Assembly (NCBI RefSeq): GCF_008808095.1
Contig: NZ_CP023396.1
Coordinates: 2,418,001-2,482,000, forward strand
Reading direction: 5' to 3'
Source: Pseudoalteromonas ruthenica
GTDB lineage: Bacteria > Pseudomonadota > Gammaproteobacteria > Enterobacterales > Alteromonadaceae
DNA length: 64,000 nucleotides
A program made the position numbers and the translations under genes. Below the pieces are notes generated by a model, which had not been told where the DNA came from, ran no database searches, and saw nothing but the letters and a program-made list of their open reading frames with translations. Shown one piece after another: positions 9,560 through 19,347 of the stretch; position 1 is the first letter of the stretch; every line of letters begins with the position of its first letter.

Positions 9560-11248
9560 ATGACAACACACAGATTAGATAATAACCGCGTTATTCGCGC
9601 CCCGCACGGTGATAAAATCGCCGCTAAAAGCTGGCAAACTGAAGCTGCTAAACGCATGCTAATGAATAACCTCGACCCTGAGGTTGCCGAGCACCCTGAA
9701 GCACTGGTTGTGTACGGCGGGATAGGCCGCGCAGCTCGTGACTGGCCTTGTTTTGATGAGATCATTCGCACCCTAGACCGCCTTGAGGATGACCAAACCT
9801 TATTGGTGCAATCAGGAAAGCCTGTTGGCGTTTTTACAACCCACAGCAATGCTCCCCGAGTGCTCATCGCGAATTCAAATTTGGTGCCTCATTGGGCTAA
9901 TTGGGAGCACTTTAACGAGCTCGATAAACAAGGTCTGATGATGTACGGACAAATGACTGCTGGCTCATGGATTTATATTGGCTCTCAGGGCATAGTGCAA
10001 GGAACCTATGAAACCTTTGTGGCAATGGCCAAACAGCATTTTGAAGGTCAAGCAAAGGGCCGTTGGATCCTCACCGGCGGCCTAGGAGGCATGGGCGGAG
10101 CCCAGCCGTTAGCAGCAACCATGGCAGGCTTTAGTGCCTTAGTCGTTGAGTGTGACCCAAGCCGAATTGAATTTCGCCTAAAAACCCGCTACCTGGATAA
10201 ACAAGCCAGTAGCTTAGACGAAGCCTTAGCAATGATTAACAGCGCCTGCGCTCAAGGTGAAGCAATCTCAGTGGGGTTATTAGGTAACGCCGCCGATGTT
10301 TACAGCGAGCTGGTTGAGCGCCGGGTTACACCCGATGTGGTCACCGACCAAACCTCCGCTCATGATCCATTAAATGGCTATTTGCCTCAGGGATGGACTC
10401 TGGAGCAAGCTCATGAGCTGCGCCAGCAAGACCCAGAGCGGGTGGTACGCGAAGCGAAACAATCCATGGCGGTGCAGGTACGTGCCATGCTCGCCATGCA
10501 ACACGCAGGCGCCGCTGCCACAGATTATGGCAACAATATTCGCCAAATGGCACAAGATATGGGCGTCAATAACGCCTTCGATTTCCCTGGTTTTGTGCCT
10601 GCTTATATTCGCCCACTCTTTTGCCAAGGTATTGGTCCCTTCCGCTGGGTGGCTTTATCGGGCGACCCAGAAGACATTTATAAAACCGATGCCAAGGTGA
10701 AAGAGCTTATTGCCGATGACCCGCATCTGCATAATTGGCTCGATATGGCTCGAGAGCGCATTCAATTCCAAGGTCTGCCGGCTCGTATTTGTTGGGTAGG
10801 GCTCAAAGATCGCGCCCGCTTAGCGCAAGCCTTTAACACCATGGTTAAAAACGGTGAACTAAAAGCGCCGGTTGTCATTGGCCGCGATCACCTTGATTCT
10901 GGCTCAGTTGCAAGCCCTAACCGCGAAACAGAAGCGATGCGCGATGGCTCAGATGCGGTATCGGATTGGCCGTTATTAAACGCGTTACTGAACACCGCTG
11001 GCGGCGCCACTTGGGTGTCACTACACCATGGTGGTGGCGTAGGCATGGGCTTTAGCCAACATGCTGGGGTAGTCATTGTTGCCGATGGCAGCGATGAAGC
11101 ACACGACAAACTGGGGAAAGTGCTGTGGAACGACCCCGCTACCGGAGTGATGCGCCATGCTGATGCCGGCTACGATATCGCCATAGACTGCGCTACCGAG
11201 CAAGGCTTAGATTTACCTATGGTCAATAAGGAGCAGCGCCATGATTAA
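9560..11248 (+). CDS. hutU: Urocanate hydratase
   Basis: A 562-residue NAD-dependent urocanase, the second step of histidine degradation (urocanate to imidazolonepropionate). Clear family blocks are [18 protein letters not shown] near 172 (NAD site), the active-site region [13 protein letters not shown] near 350-370, and [18 protein letters not shown] followed by [17 protein letters not shown] near the end. Length is normal (about 555-560). The last 8 bases overlap the hutH start, so hutU and hutH are coupled. Confidence 0.98.
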   Translation: MTTHRLDNNRVIRAPHGDKIAAKSWQTEAAKRMLMNNLDPEVAEHPEALVVYGGIGRAARDWPCFDEIIRTLDRLEDDQTLLVQSGKPVGVFTTHSNAPRVLIANSNLVPHWANWEHFNELDKQGLMMYGQMTAGSWIYIGSQGIVQGTYETFVAMAKQHFEGQAKGRWILTGGLGGMGGAQPLAATMAGFSALVVECDPSRIEFRLKTRYLDKQASSLDEALAMINSACAQGEAISVGLLGNAADVYSELVERRVTPDVVTDQTSAHDPLNGYLPQGWTLEQAHELRQQDPERVVREAKQSMAVQVRAMLAMQHAGAAATDYGNNIRQMAQDMGVNNAFDFPGFVPAYIRPLFCQGIGPFRWVALSGDPEDIYKTDAKVKELIADDPHLHNWLDMARERIQFQGLPARICWVGLKDRARLAQAFNTMVKNGELKAPVVIGRDHLDSGSVASPNRETEAMRDGSDAVSDWPLLNALLNTAGGATWVSLHHGGGVGMGFSQHAGVVIVADGSDEAHDKLGKVLWNDPATGVMRHADAGYDIAIDCATEQGLDLPMVNKEQRHD

Positions 11249-12770
11249 TGTTCACTTGCACCCTGGTCAGCTCGATTTAGCCACTTTGCGCCAAGCGCAG
11301 CAACAACCTATCAATATCACCTTAGACGAGAGTGCTTTGAGCGCTATCGCCGCAAGCGCCGCCTGCGTGCAACAAGTGATTAAGGATAAGCGAACCGTTT
11401 ATGGCATTAATACTGGCTTTGGCTTACTTGCGAACACCAAAATTGCTGAGCCGGAACTAGAACTGCTGCAGCGCTCTATTGTGCTCTCACATGCCGCCGG
11501 TATTGGTGAGTTGATGCAAGATAGTACAGTTCGCTTAATGATGTTGTTGAAAATCAACTCGTTATCACGCGGTTTTTCCGGCGTGCGACAATGCGTTATC
11601 GATCTCTTAATTGCCCAAGTTAATGCTGGTATTTACCCGTGCATTCCCATTAAGGGCTCAGTGGGCGCATCCGGAGACTTAGCGCCCTTAGCACATATGT
11701 GCCTACCGCTATTAGGCGAAGGAGAAGTGCGCTATCAAGGTGATATCTTGCCAGCAGCGCAAGCCTTCGCCAAAGCTAACCTGACCCCCATCACCCTTGC
11801 CGCGAAAGAAGGCTTGGCACTACTCAACGGCACCCAAGCGTCGACGGCATTAGCCTTAGAGGGGTTATTTCAGGGCGAGGATTTATGGGCACAAAGTGCG
11901 GTTATCGGCGCCATGAGCATTGAGGCGGCGATGGGCTCACGGGCACCTTTTGACGAGCGTATTCACCTCGCCCGAGGCCAACAAGGGCAAATCGACAGCG
12001 CTCAAGTTTTTCGGCAACTGCTAGATAAAGAGTCAGCCATTAGCCGCGCCCATATCGACTGTGAAAAAGTGCAAGACCCTTACTGCTTACGCTGCCAGCC
12101 ACAAGTACTAGGGGCGTGCTTAACGCAAATTCGCCAAGCCAGTGAAGTTATTCTAGTCGAGGCCAATGGCGTCACCGATAACCCGCTGGTCTTTGCCGAG
12201 CAAGGTGAAATCATTTCCGGGGGCAACTTTCATGCCGAGCCCATCGCCATGGCAGCGGACAACCTCGCCTTAGCGATCAGCGAAATCAGCGCGCTGTCCG
12301 AGCGCCGTATCGCCCTACTCATAGATTCGAACTTATCTAAACTACCGCCATTTTTGGTGGAAAACGGCGGCGTAAATTCGGGTTTTATGATAGCCCAAGT
12401 CACCGCAGCAGCTTTGGCTTCGGAGAATAAATCCTTAGCTCACCCAGCATCGGTCGATAGCCTACCCACCTCGGCCAACCAAGAAGATCATGTGTCGATG
12501 GCCACCTTTGCTGCGCGACGACTGCAAGATATGGCGGAGAATTCTCGCGGTGTACTCGCAGTAGAGTATTTAGCCAGTGCGCAAGGGCTTGATTTTCGCG
12601 CTCCGCTAAAAGCGGCCGCCAGTGTTGAGCAAGCCAAGGCCACTTTGCGAGAACGCGTCGCTTACTATGACAAGGACCGGTATTTCGCTCCCGATATTGA
12701 GCGCGCTAATCAATTGCTCAAAGAGCGCGCACTATGTGCTCTGATTGACGGGGTGTTGCCGTCGGCCTAA
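11241..12770 (+). CDS. hutH: Histidine ammonia-lyase
   Basis: A 509-residue enzyme that removes ammonia from L-histidine to give urocanate. The Ala-Ser-Gly that cyclises into the MIO cofactor is in [14 protein letters not shown] (about 138-151). Other hallmarks are YGINTGFG near 54, GTQAS near 192, and [15 protein letters not shown] near 410. GGAGCAGCGCC precedes the ATG within the end of hutU. It overlaps the convergent epimerase-like gene by 4 bases. Confidence 0.98.
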   Translation: MINVHLHPGQLDLATLRQAQQQPINITLDESALSAIAASAACVQQVIKDKRTVYGINTGFGLLANTKIAEPELELLQRSIVLSHAAGIGELMQDSTVRLMMLLKINSLSRGFSGVRQCVIDLLIAQVNAGIYPCIPIKGSVGASGDLAPLAHMCLPLLGEGEVRYQGDILPAAQAFAKANLTPITLAAKEGLALLNGTQASTALALEGLFQGEDLWAQSAVIGAMSIEAAMGSRAPFDERIHLARGQQGQIDSAQVFRQLLDKESAISRAHIDCEKVQDPYCLRCQPQVLGACLTQIRQASEVILVEANGVTDNPLVFAEQGEIISGGNFHAEPIAMAADNLALAISEISALSERRIALLIDSNLSKLPPFLVENGGVNSGFMIAQVTAAALASENKSLAHPASVDSLPTSANQEDHVSMATFAARRLQDMAENSRGVLAVEYLASAQGLDFRAPLKAAASVEQAKATLRERVAYYDKDRYFAPDIERANQLLKERALCALIDGVLPSA

Positions 12771-13528
12771 ATGGGTTGCTGATAACTAAACCCTAGTTGT
12801 TCGATGGCGCTTCCATCGATACGCCGTTTAATGGACCTCTGATTGGTAAAGGTCGGAGGCTCATTGCCCAAACGCTGACAGTGATCACGGTAATATTGCT
12901 GTTTCGTAGGGTGCTGAGGATGAACCAAATTGTAAACGCTTTGCGTTTGCTCATAGTGCGACAGTAGCTGCAAAATGCCGTCAATCACATCGTCACGGTG
13001 CACCATGTTCACCACATCATCGCCATGCGATGAAAGCGCTTTACCACTAACAAAACGCCCCGGTTCCCGCTTCGGGCCTATAAGACCTCCTAGACGCAGT
13101 GCCCGACCCCCCTGTTGTAACACGCGCTGTTCGGCAGCAAACAAACGCTGCTGGCGTTCACTGCTTAGCGTCAATTCACTGCTTTCTTTGTAGTCGCCAC
13201 TCTGTTGAGGGTAGATACCCGAACTTGAGCACAATACGAACCCTCGGCCATGCAATGTTTGATAGAGCGCCAGCGCCGCCTCGAGGCTTTGTAGGTAGTT
13301 GCTATTGGGGTTTCGACTCCCCGGAGTCATTGCGCATAGCCAAAACGCATCGGTTAAATCGAGGTCATGCTCAAGTTCACCACGCTCGTTAATAACAAAT
13401 TGACGTTCGTGACTTTGCTCACCACGACGACGGTGCGTTGCTTGTACCTGCCACCCTGACGATAAACAGCGCTGTGCCAGCGCTTCACCAAGCCAACCGG
13501 CTCCAATAATCACGATTTTTTTTGTCAT
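12767..13528 (-). CDS. NAD(P)-binding epimerase-like (extended SDR) protein
   Basis: A 253-residue Rossmann protein of the YeeZ-like NAD-dependent epimerase group. The N-terminus shows [10 protein letters not shown] (dinucleotide loop), CSSSGIYP stands at the catalytic-Ser region, and [16 protein letters not shown] resembles the substrate-lid region of extended SDRs. The ATG at 13528 is preferred because GGGAG lies 8 bases upstream; a TTG four codons earlier falls inside that ribosome site. The substrate is unknown. It converges on hutH with a 4-base overlap. Confidence 0.8.
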   Translation of the reverse strand: MTKKIVIIGAGWLGEALAQRCLSSGWQVQATHRRRGEQSHERQFVINERGELEHDLDLTDAFWLCAMTPGSRNPNSNYLQSLEAALALYQTLHGRGFVLCSSSGIYPQQSGDYKESSELTLSSERQQRLFAAEQRVLQQGGRALRLGGLIGPKREPGRFVSGKALSSHGDDVVNMVHRDDVIDGILQLLSHYEQTQSVYNLVHPQHPTKQQYYRDHCQRLGNEPPTFTNQRSIKRRIDGSAIEQLGFSYQQPI

Positions 13529-13597
13529 ATTTTCTCCCAAATTAACTCACCGCCATCTACACTTTGCACAGTACAACACCAAGGAATTCAACTTGCT

Positions 13598-14020
13598 ATG
13601 TTTTTAGTTCGCTTAGTTTACGCTTCCCGTGTCAGTGATTCTCTCAGCACTGACGATGTGGCACAAATTTTAGAGCACTCGCGCAGCAACAACCGAAGTA
13701 ACGATATATCAGGATTACTCTGTTTCAACCATGAATACTTTTTACAGTGTTTAGAAGGCTCAAGAGCCAGAGTGAATGCTTTGTACCAGCGCATACTAAG
13801 CGATACACGGCATCAAGATATACTGCTGCTGAGCTATGGTGAGATCACTGAACGTAATTTTGGCCGTTGGAGTATGGGTTATATCCCCGCTTCAAGCATC
13901 ATTCGCGAAACCACCATGCGCTTTAGCGGCAAAAGTGAGTTTAATCCGTATGAAATGACCGGCGATAGTGCCCATGCTCTACTGGTTGAACTGGCACGCA
14001 ATACCCCGACTTTGGAATAG
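13598..14020 (+). CDS. Short BLUF-domain blue-light photoreceptor
   Basis: A 140-residue protein made almost entirely of one BLUF (FAD-binding blue-light) domain. The key flavin-network residues are visible: Tyr in LVYASR (residue 8), Asn in NDISGLL (about 36), Gln in FLQCLEG (about 50), and the FGRWSMGY segment near 90 with the Trp/Met that switches on illumination. No output domain is attached, so it must act through a partner, like other short BLUF proteins (for example PixD-like). It lies 83 bases before hemN in the same direction, with an FNR-like box between them, so a functional link to porphyrin synthesis is possible but unproven. Confidence 0.9.
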   Translation: MFLVRLVYASRVSDSLSTDDVAQILEHSRSNNRSNDISGLLCFNHEYFLQCLEGSRARVNALYQRILSDTRHQDILLLSYGEITERNFGRWSMGYIPASSIIRETTMRFSGKSEFNPYEMTGDSAHALLVELARNTPTLE

Positions 14021-14031
14021 TTCACGCTCAA

Positions 14032-14045
14032 TTGCTGTAGATCAA
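14032..14045 (+). promoter_or_regulatory. FNR/Anr-like box upstream of hemN
   Basis: TTGCTGTAGATCAA differs from the FNR consensus TTGAT-N4-ATCAA at one base. It is 58 bases upstream of the oxygen-independent coproporphyrinogen oxidase gene, a classic FNR/Anr target. Confidence 0.6.
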
Positions 14046-14103
14046 AGCACCGCTGTGCAAGTTAAGTAAACTAGCCGCACTTCCACCTGTGTGAGAGAGC
14101 GTC

Positions 14104-15474
14104 GTGATAGCACAAGTACAATGGCACAATGAGCTAATAAACAAATACAACGTTTCTGGCCCGAGATATACCTCTTATCCTACGGCTTTACAATTAACCG
14201 ATGGGGCCGATGGCAATACGCTAATAAACGCACTAAATCAGTGTCAGGGCGATGAATTATCGTTGTATATTCACATCCCCTTCTGCCACCAACTTTGCTA
14301 TTACTGCGGCTGCAATAAAATTGTCACCCGCCACCAACATAAAGCGGATTTATACCTGGATTATCTAGGCCAGGAAATGGCGCTATTAAGTGAGCATAGC
14401 CGCCACTTAAAAGTTAAACAGCTGCACTTGGGCGGCGGCACGCCAACATTTTTAGATAGCGCACAAATGCACCGCTTAATGACTCTCATTAATGAGCACT
14501 TTAATATTGCCAGCGACAGTGAGCGCAGCATTGAAGTTGATCCCCGCGCTTTACCGCTAGAGCGCATTGATGAGCTTAAGGCACTCGGTTTTAATCGTAT
14601 TTCTTTTGGTGTTCAAGACTTCAATGATGAGGTACAAAACGCCGTTAATCGACCACAGTGCGCACAGGATGTAGAACAACTGGTTCGTCGCGCGCAAGCG
14701 GTAGGCTTTACCTCGGTCAATGTCGATATGATCTACGGATTACCGAAACAATCAACGGCTTCCTTTGCGCGCTCGATTTCCAGACTGATTGATATTGGCC
14801 CGGATCGCGTCTCGGTATTTAATTATGCCCATCTGCCAGAGCGTTTTGCCGCTCAGCGCAAAATTAAAGACGCCGATTTGCCCAGCGCCCAAGCCAAGCT
14901 GACGATGTTTAAAGAAACCCTCTCCGCCATGCTCGCGGCTGGATACCAATTCATTGGTATGGACCACTTTGCCAAGCCGGACGATGAACTGGCTGTCGCT
15001 CAGCGTCAAGGTCATCTGCACCGGAACTTTCAAGGATACACTCTCGGCGGCGACCTTCCCCTACTGGGTTTAGGCGTGTCCGCCATTTCGCAACTGGGCA
15101 ATCACATTATTCAAAACCACAAAGAGTTGAAGCTGTATTACCAAGCGTTAGAACATCATACTCTGAGTACCTGTAAAGCACTGACACTCAACGATGAAGA
15201 CCATATTCGCGCGGCGGTAATAAAGCAGCTTATTTGCCACTTTGAGCTAGATATGGACGCATTCTCAAATCAATACCATATCGACTTTAAAGCCCACTTT
15301 GCCAACGAGCTAGCGCAGTTACAGGGGTTTATTAACGATGACATGCTTAGCGTTAGTGGGCAGCATATTCGCGTAACTGCAAAAGGTATTCTCTTCATTC
15401 GCATTATCTGTATGTGTTTTGATCAATACTTGCAACAAAAACTCAACCAACAACGCTTTTCGCGAGTAATCTAG
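14104..15474 (+). CDS. hemN: Oxygen-independent coproporphyrinogen III oxidase (radical SAM)
   Basis: A 456-residue radical-SAM enzyme that decarboxylates coproporphyrinogen III to protoporphyrinogen IX without oxygen. The cluster motif CHQLCYYCGC (about 60-69) has CX3CX2C plus the extra Cys typical of true HemN. YNVSGPRYTSYPTA at 15-28 and HLGGGTPTFL near 105 are diagnostic. The start is GTG, with GAGAG just upstream; the N-terminus then aligns with E. coli HemN. An FNR-like box upstream fits anaerobic induction. A perfect inverted repeat follows. Confidence 0.96.
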   Translation: MIAQVQWHNELINKYNVSGPRYTSYPTALQLTDGADGNTLINALNQCQGDELSLYIHIPFCHQLCYYCGCNKIVTRHQHKADLYLDYLGQEMALLSEHSRHLKVKQLHLGGGTPTFLDSAQMHRLMTLINEHFNIASDSERSIEVDPRALPLERIDELKALGFNRISFGVQDFNDEVQNAVNRPQCAQDVEQLVRRAQAVGFTSVNVDMIYGLPKQSTASFARSISRLIDIGPDRVSVFNYAHLPERFAAQRKIKDADLPSAQAKLTMFKETLSAMLAAGYQFIGMDHFAKPDDELAVAQRQGHLHRNFQGYTLGGDLPLLGLGVSAISQLGNHIIQNHKELKLYYQALEHHTLSTCKALTLNDEDHIRAAVIKQLICHFELDMDAFSNQYHIDFKAHFANELAQLQGFINDDMLSVSGQHIRVTAKGILFIRIICMCFDQYLQQKLNQQRFSRVI

Positions 15475-15480
15475 AAGCGA

Positions 15481-15512
15481 TAAGAAAAGCCGCTGTACAG
15501 CGGCTTTTCTTA
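15481..15512. terminator. Perfect 32-base palindrome, bidirectional terminator
   Basis: Both arms read TAAGAAAAGCCGCTGT and its complement, with no spacer. It ends hemN (plus) and also includes the TAA stop of the DUF2489 gene (minus), so it serves both convergent units. Confidence 0.85.
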
Positions 15513-16010
15513 CATAAACACATGCTTACTGTTGGGGTCAGCTGTAAATTCACTGAGGATTTTCTCTGCATCCGCAAGAATATCCGCTTCCAACTCTTTT
15601 TCTTTACGCCAACGCGCACTATCTTGCTTGAAGATTTCCTTCTTCGAATATTTTTTACGCGCCTCGTGAGTAGGTAAGTCCTTGACCGCATCGTACATGG
15701 CATAGACACCCGGATAGTGCACCTGCAAATCGCGCTCTTGATCGAAGCTGTACTGACTCATAAGTACCCACACTCGTAAACACCCTTCCGAGTATTCACA
15801 TTGACCTTCTTTCATCGCTTTCGCGAGCAGGTGGATACTATCACTCAATTTTGCATTACGGGCTAAGCGCTTTTCGGCGAGCTCCGCTCGTTTAGCTGCG
15901 ATCGCCTGATTTTGCTCCTTCACTTGCCAAATCAAGCGCCCTGCATAAAAAGCCAACCCAGCAATGATCAGCGCCCCAATTACGATGGCAATGATCCACA
16001 TGGAATTCAT
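15510..16010 (-). CDS. DUF2489 family membrane-anchored protein
   Basis: A 166-residue protein with one N-terminal membrane helix (about 5-27), a basic coiled-coil-like stretch (about 30-55), and a soluble C-terminal region matching the DUF2489 pattern, including CEYSEGCLRVWVLM. No function is known for the family. The start overlaps the yihI stop by 4 bases, so it is the third gene of a methyltransferase-yihI-DUF2489 run. Its stop codon lies inside the terminator palindrome. Confidence 0.8.
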   Translation of the reverse strand: MNSMWIIAIVIGALIIAGLAFYAGRLIWQVKEQNQAIAAKRAELAEKRLARNAKLSDSIHLLAKAMKEGQCEYSEGCLRVWVLMSQYSFDQERDLQVHYPGVYAMYDAVKDLPTHEARKKYSKKEIFKQDSARWRKEKELEADILADAEKILSEFTADPNSKHVFM

Positions 16011-16582
16011 TTTTTATCCTCTTCGTCTAACCACTCATCCGCCAAAGAATCATTCATATAACTATCAAGCAGATCTTCGTCATCCGCATAGTCTTCATCA
16101 TCAATGCCCAGTATCTCGCATAGTTGCTCATGACGTGCGACTTTGGCATTGAAATATTTTGCATCTTTGCCTGTTAACGTTTCGCCTTGATCATGGCGCT
16201 CAATAAGCGCTAGCAGGCGCTCATCCGCTTCAATCTGTGCCAACTCTTGTTGCGGACTCAGTTCTGGCTCATGCGCTTGGCGCAGAGTCGCTTGTGGTTG
16301 AAGATTGCGCCGAGGTTTAGACTCAGGCTTGCTCTGTTTAGGTGCCTGTGGTGTTAAGCTCACAGGCTTTTTGCTGCCCACCCGCTTATCTGTTTTGCCG
16401 CTCTCACTGCTCTCGCTACCCTCAACTTTTAAAAGTTGTGAATTACGGTTACCGGGCTCGGCACCTTTTTTCTTTTTCTTGCTGCGCTGCTCTTTCATCG
16501 CTCGCAGCTCTCTGAGCTTATCTTTACTTAAACGCGCAGTGCCGTTGTTGATGACCTTGCGGGACTTTTTCTTTCTCGTCAT
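16007..16582 (-). CDS. yihI: Der GTPase-activating protein YihI
   Basis: A 191-residue protein with the YihI plan: a very basic N-terminus (MTRKKKSRK, LRELRAMKEQRSKKKKK), a middle RVGSKKPVSL block as in E. coli YihI, and an acidic C-terminal region with LSPQQELAQIEADERLLALIE. YihI stimulates GTP hydrolysis by the ribosome-assembly GTPase Der (EngA). It is two bases after the methyltransferase gene and overlaps the next gene by 4 bases. In E. coli yihI also lies near hemN and engB. Confidence 0.92.
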   Translation of the reverse strand: MTRKKKSRKVINNGTARLSKDKLRELRAMKEQRSKKKKKGAEPGNRNSQLLKVEGSESSESGKTDKRVGSKKPVSLTPQAPKQSKPESKPRRNLQPQATLRQAHEPELSPQQELAQIEADERLLALIERHDQGETLTGKDAKYFNAKVARHEQLCEILGIDDEDYADDEDLLDSYMNDSLADEWLDEEDKK

Positions 16583-16584
16583 AG

Positions 16585-17238
16585 TTAATCTCTATCGCGC
16601 GGCCGTGTTAAGAAGATCACATCAGCCGCAATAAATTCCACATTAAATCCAAACTGCTCGGCGATATAAGCAAAGGTATCTTTGCTATAAAAGGCAATGT
16701 GTGTTGGATCATTTTTATAGTGCCAGGTGGCAAAACGCTCAGCATTGATAACTAACTTGGTCATCAAAGCTAAAGTGCCCCCTGGGCGCAATAATTCGTA
16801 CCATTGTCCAAGGACAATACTAGGTTCGGCCAAATGCTCTATTACTTCGGTGCTGCATATAAAGTCATAACGATCATTAAGCACACATTGATCAGGGTAG
16901 TAATAGAGATCATACAATGCCACTGTATGTTCTTGCTCTTGCAACATAGCAGCGAGTAAGGGCGCTGGCCCACAGCCAAAATCTAAGCCTTTACTTCGAG
17001 CAACTAAACGCTGCTGCAACGGATTAAAGACCCTGCTTAGGAAACGACGGCACCCTGGGTCATCAAGATCATTCTCATGATGATCATAGATGGCCTTCTC
17101 TTGTGCTGCCGTTACGTATTGGCACGCCGCTACAAACACCAATGCACAACGCTGGCATTGCCAGTAGTCGCGTACTTTGTCGCGGTAGTAGTGATTTGGG
17201 TTTGGGCTTTGACACAGCGGGCAGGTATTCGCTTTCAT
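16585..17238 (-). CDS. Class I SAM-dependent methyltransferase with N-terminal zinc ribbon
   Basis: A 217-residue protein. The first 35 residues hold two Cys pairs (CPLC and CQRC) that should bind zinc. A Rossmann methyltransferase follows, with motif I LDFGCGPAPLL (about 92-102), ICSTEVIEHL as motif II (about 128-137) and LLRPGGTLALM (about 147-157). The methyl acceptor cannot be told. It heads the methyltransferase-yihI-DUF2489 unit, so an RNA or ribosome-linked target is possible but is inference. Confidence 0.85.
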   Translation of the reverse strand: MKANTCPLCQSPNPNHYYRDKVRDYWQCQRCALVFVAACQYVTAAQEKAIYDHHENDLDDPGCRRFLSRVFNPLQQRLVARSKGLDFGCGPAPLLAAMLQEQEHTVALYDLYYYPDQCVLNDRYDFICSTEVIEHLAEPSIVLGQWYELLRPGGTLALMTKLVINAERFATWHYKNDPTHIAFYSKDTFAYIAEQFGFNVEFIAADVIFLTRPRDRD

Positions 17239-17261
17239 AGCGTCTATTGTAACAGGACAAA

Positions 17262-17293
17262 TAAAAAGGCGGTAGAGCTAACCTCTACCGCCT
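17262..17293 (-). terminator. Terminator of the GGA-rich RNA
   Basis: AGGCGGTAGAG pairs perfectly with CTCTACCGCCT around a 5-base loop. The minus strand then reads TTTTT. Confidence 0.85.
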
Positions 17294-17540
17294 CGCAACT
17301 CGAGCGCCAAAATGAATTTGGACACTTCTCCCTTCGACTTGATTTTAAGTCTTATTTTATTATTTTTGTTATCACTTTCCGTATTGTTTTTATTATCTTC
17401 CGTGTGGTGTTTTATTTTTCTCGGTCTTCCTAACTCTTTGTTATTCTTCCTTGGTTGTGCATCTTTCGATGCTCCCCTAGCGCACAAACTTGCCGCGATT
17501 CCGTTACGAATTTCCCTGTTGTTATTGTTTGTTGCGACAG
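17262..17540 (-). ncRNA. CsrB/CsrC-like CsrA-sponge RNA (predicted)
   Basis: The minus strand carries eight GGA triplets between 17515 and 17329 (centred near 17514, 17501, 17474, 17449, 17429, 17400, 17379 and 17330), in contexts such as ACGGAAG, AAGGAAG, TTAGGAAG and AGGGAG, in an otherwise A-rich, G-poor stretch. A strong terminator follows (11-bp stem 17267-17277/17283-17293, then TTTTT). A possible promoter is TTGTAA-16-TAAATT with the -10 at 17546-17551. The 5' end is therefore approximate. The position, in the interval between engB and yihI, is where csrC lies in E. coli. No coding frame with a credible start is seen. Such RNAs titrate the translational regulator CsrA. Confidence 0.65.
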
Positions 17541-17742
17541 CAACTAATTTACTGATTCATAACTTAGTTACAACTGGTTTAACTATTTTTTGTAGTTTTG
17601 TTGCTGTACCAAAATAGGTAAATTTTTTAATTTCATTAAGTTAAGGTTTATTTAGTGATTTAAAATGAGCAATAGATTACATTCACATATGGTCAATGTC
17701 TCACAAGCAGGTGGAGATATCGTCAACTTAATTAACATGCAC

Positions 17743-17766
17743 AAAAAAAGCAGCTAATGCTGCTTT
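17743..17766 (-). terminator. Terminator of the cytochrome c4 gene
   Basis: AAAGCAGC/GCTGCTTT stem with a 4-base loop, followed on the minus strand by a run of seven T. It is 45 bases past the cytochrome c4 stop. Confidence 0.8.
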
Positions 17767-17811
17767 CTTAGTCACTTTTCAAAACCTCATCCATTTGGGC
17801 GAGGCTGAATT

Positions 17812-18444
17812 TTAGTGTAGACCACCTAGGTACTTTGATAAGACCTCGATATCTTCATCGGTCAATTTTTTAGCGATGTCACGCATCATACCATTGTGGT
17901 CATTTGCACGTGCACCATCACGGAATTTCTCTAGCTGCGCCTTAAGGTATTCCGCATGCTGGAACGAGATTTTTGGGAATCCAGCTAAAGATGTACCGTT
18001 ACCACGAGGACCATGGCACGCAGCACAAGCAGGAATTCCACGTTCAGCGTCACCTGCTTTGTAAAGCATTTCGCCCTGCTCGACAACATCTTCAGGGGTT
18101 GTGCCCTCAGACATATTGAGCGAGGCAAAATAAGCAGACAAGTCTTTCATATCTTGATCGCTCAAAGGCATTGCCATGCCACCCATGACTGGATCCGCGC
18201 GACCTTCTTCACCCCCAGAGGTCATGCCTAATTTAAATTCTTTAAGCTGCTTATATAGATACTCAGCGTGCTGACCTGCGATCTTAGGGTACATGGTGAC
18301 AGGCGCGTTACCATCAGCGCCATGACACGCAGCACATGTCGCCGATTTGTCTTTACCTGCGCTGGCGTCGCCATCAAATGCTGCTGCGTTGTTTGCACTC
18401 AACACACCAACTAACATAGTTAAGGATAGTGCTAATTTCTTCAT
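17812..18444 (-). CDS. Cytochrome c4, dihaem
   Basis: A 210-residue periplasmic electron carrier. A signal peptide (about 1-22, ending in NNAAA before FDGD) is followed by two tandem class I cytochrome c domains, each with CAACHG (about 36 and 141). Candidate axial Met residues lie in the MGGMAMP segment and in HNGMMRD. Length and two-domain plan are those of cytochrome c4, which passes electrons from the bc1 complex to cytochrome oxidases. It is divergent from engB over 255 bases in which I see no further gene. Confidence 0.94.
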   Translation of the reverse strand: MKKLALSLTMLVGVLSANNAAAFDGDASAGKDKSATCAACHGADGNAPVTMYPKIAGQHAEYLYKQLKEFKLGMTSGGEEGRADPVMGGMAMPLSDQDMKDLSAYFASLNMSEGTTPEDVVEQGEMLYKAGDAERGIPACAACHGPRGNGTSLAGFPKISFQHAEYLKAQLEKFRDGARANDHNGMMRDIAKKLTDEDIEVLSKYLGGLH

Positions 18445-18699
18445 GGTAAATTCTCTGTTTCGGACCCTGTATTCGTTTACAATCTTTTCGATGCAATGGC
18501 TCTATTCTACACGATAAAAATTTCTCTGGCACGTTTTCTGCCCACATTAAGCTTATAAAATGCGGGGTTTTAAGGAAAATTTGTCTCAGCGCATAGTTTT
18601 GCCGAGCTTTCCTGACCCATTGCTTGCACCTTTAGCTTAGCCGCTTTCTGATATAAACTAGCGGTTAATCTAATTTTGGTGCCTCACTGAGGAGTTCAT

Positions 18700-19347
18700 G
18701 TGGCCAAATCCCGCGTTGATTATACGCAAGCTAAGTTTATAACAAGTGCCCCGGATATCAGTAAATTACCGGAGGACACAGGTATTGAGATCGCGTTTGC
18801 AGGGCGCTCTAATGCCGGTAAATCCAGTTCACTAAATACGCTGACCGAACAAAAACTCGCTCGTACTAGTAAAACGCCTGGACGCACACAATTGATCAAT
18901 ACTTTTGCGTTGCAAGAGGATCAGCGGCTAATTGACTTACCTGGATATGGTTTTGCCAAAGTGCCAATGGAGATGAAACTAAAATGGCAACGCTCTTTAG
19001 GTGAGTATTTACAAAAGCGCGAGAGTCTAAAAGGCTTGGTAGTGTTGATGGACATACGTCATCCCCTAAAAGATCTCGACCGTCAACTTATCGAGTGGGC
19101 CAGCTCCAGCGACATTCCTGTGTTGGCGCTACTGACTAAGGCTGATAAGTTCAAGCAAGGCAAACGTAAGTCTGAGGTGCTAAAGGTGCGCCGCGAGCTT
19201 GCTGAGGTAGCAGACAACATCACTGTACACGCATTCTCGTCGCTTAAAGGTACCGGCTTGAATGAGTTAAGAAAGCAGCTAGATGAGTGGTTTTTAGGGC
19301 CTGTTGTCACTCAGCCGCCGAGTGAAAACGACTCTCCTGCCGAATAG
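18700..19347 (+). CDS. engB: Ribosome biogenesis GTPase EngB (YihA/YsxC)
   Basis: A 215-residue GTPase needed for large-subunit assembly. G1 is GRSNAGKSS (about 35-43), G3 [11 protein letters not shown] (about 79-89), G4 TKAD (about 146-149) and G5 AFSSLKGTG. The start is GTG, placed 5 bases after GAGGAG; an overlapping ATG two bases upstream is out of frame. The last 37 bases overlap the convergent DUF1285 gene. It stands near polA, as in E. coli. Confidence 0.96.
   Translation: MAKSRVDYTQAKFITSAPDISKLPEDTGIEIAFAGRSNAGKSSSLNTLTEQKLARTSKTPGRTQLINTFALQEDQRLIDLPGYGFAKVPMEMKLKWQRSLGEYLQKRESLKGLVVLMDIRHPLKDLDRQLIEWASSSDIPVLALLTKADKFKQGKRKSEVLKVRRELAEVADNITVHAFSSLKGTGLNELRKQLDEWFLGPVVTQPPSENDSPAE

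Noticed and set aside
17278..17487. Minus-strand basic, Asn/Lys-rich frame starting at TTG
   Set aside because: No ribosome site; composition is what an A-rich GGA-bearing RNA gives when translated; its stop is inside the terminator by chance. An RNA gene explains the region better.
17312..17617. Plus-strand 101-residue hydrophobic frame
   Set aside because: No ribosome site, no family features, and it is antisense to the GGA-rich RNA; its hydrophobicity simply mirrors the A-rich opposite strand.
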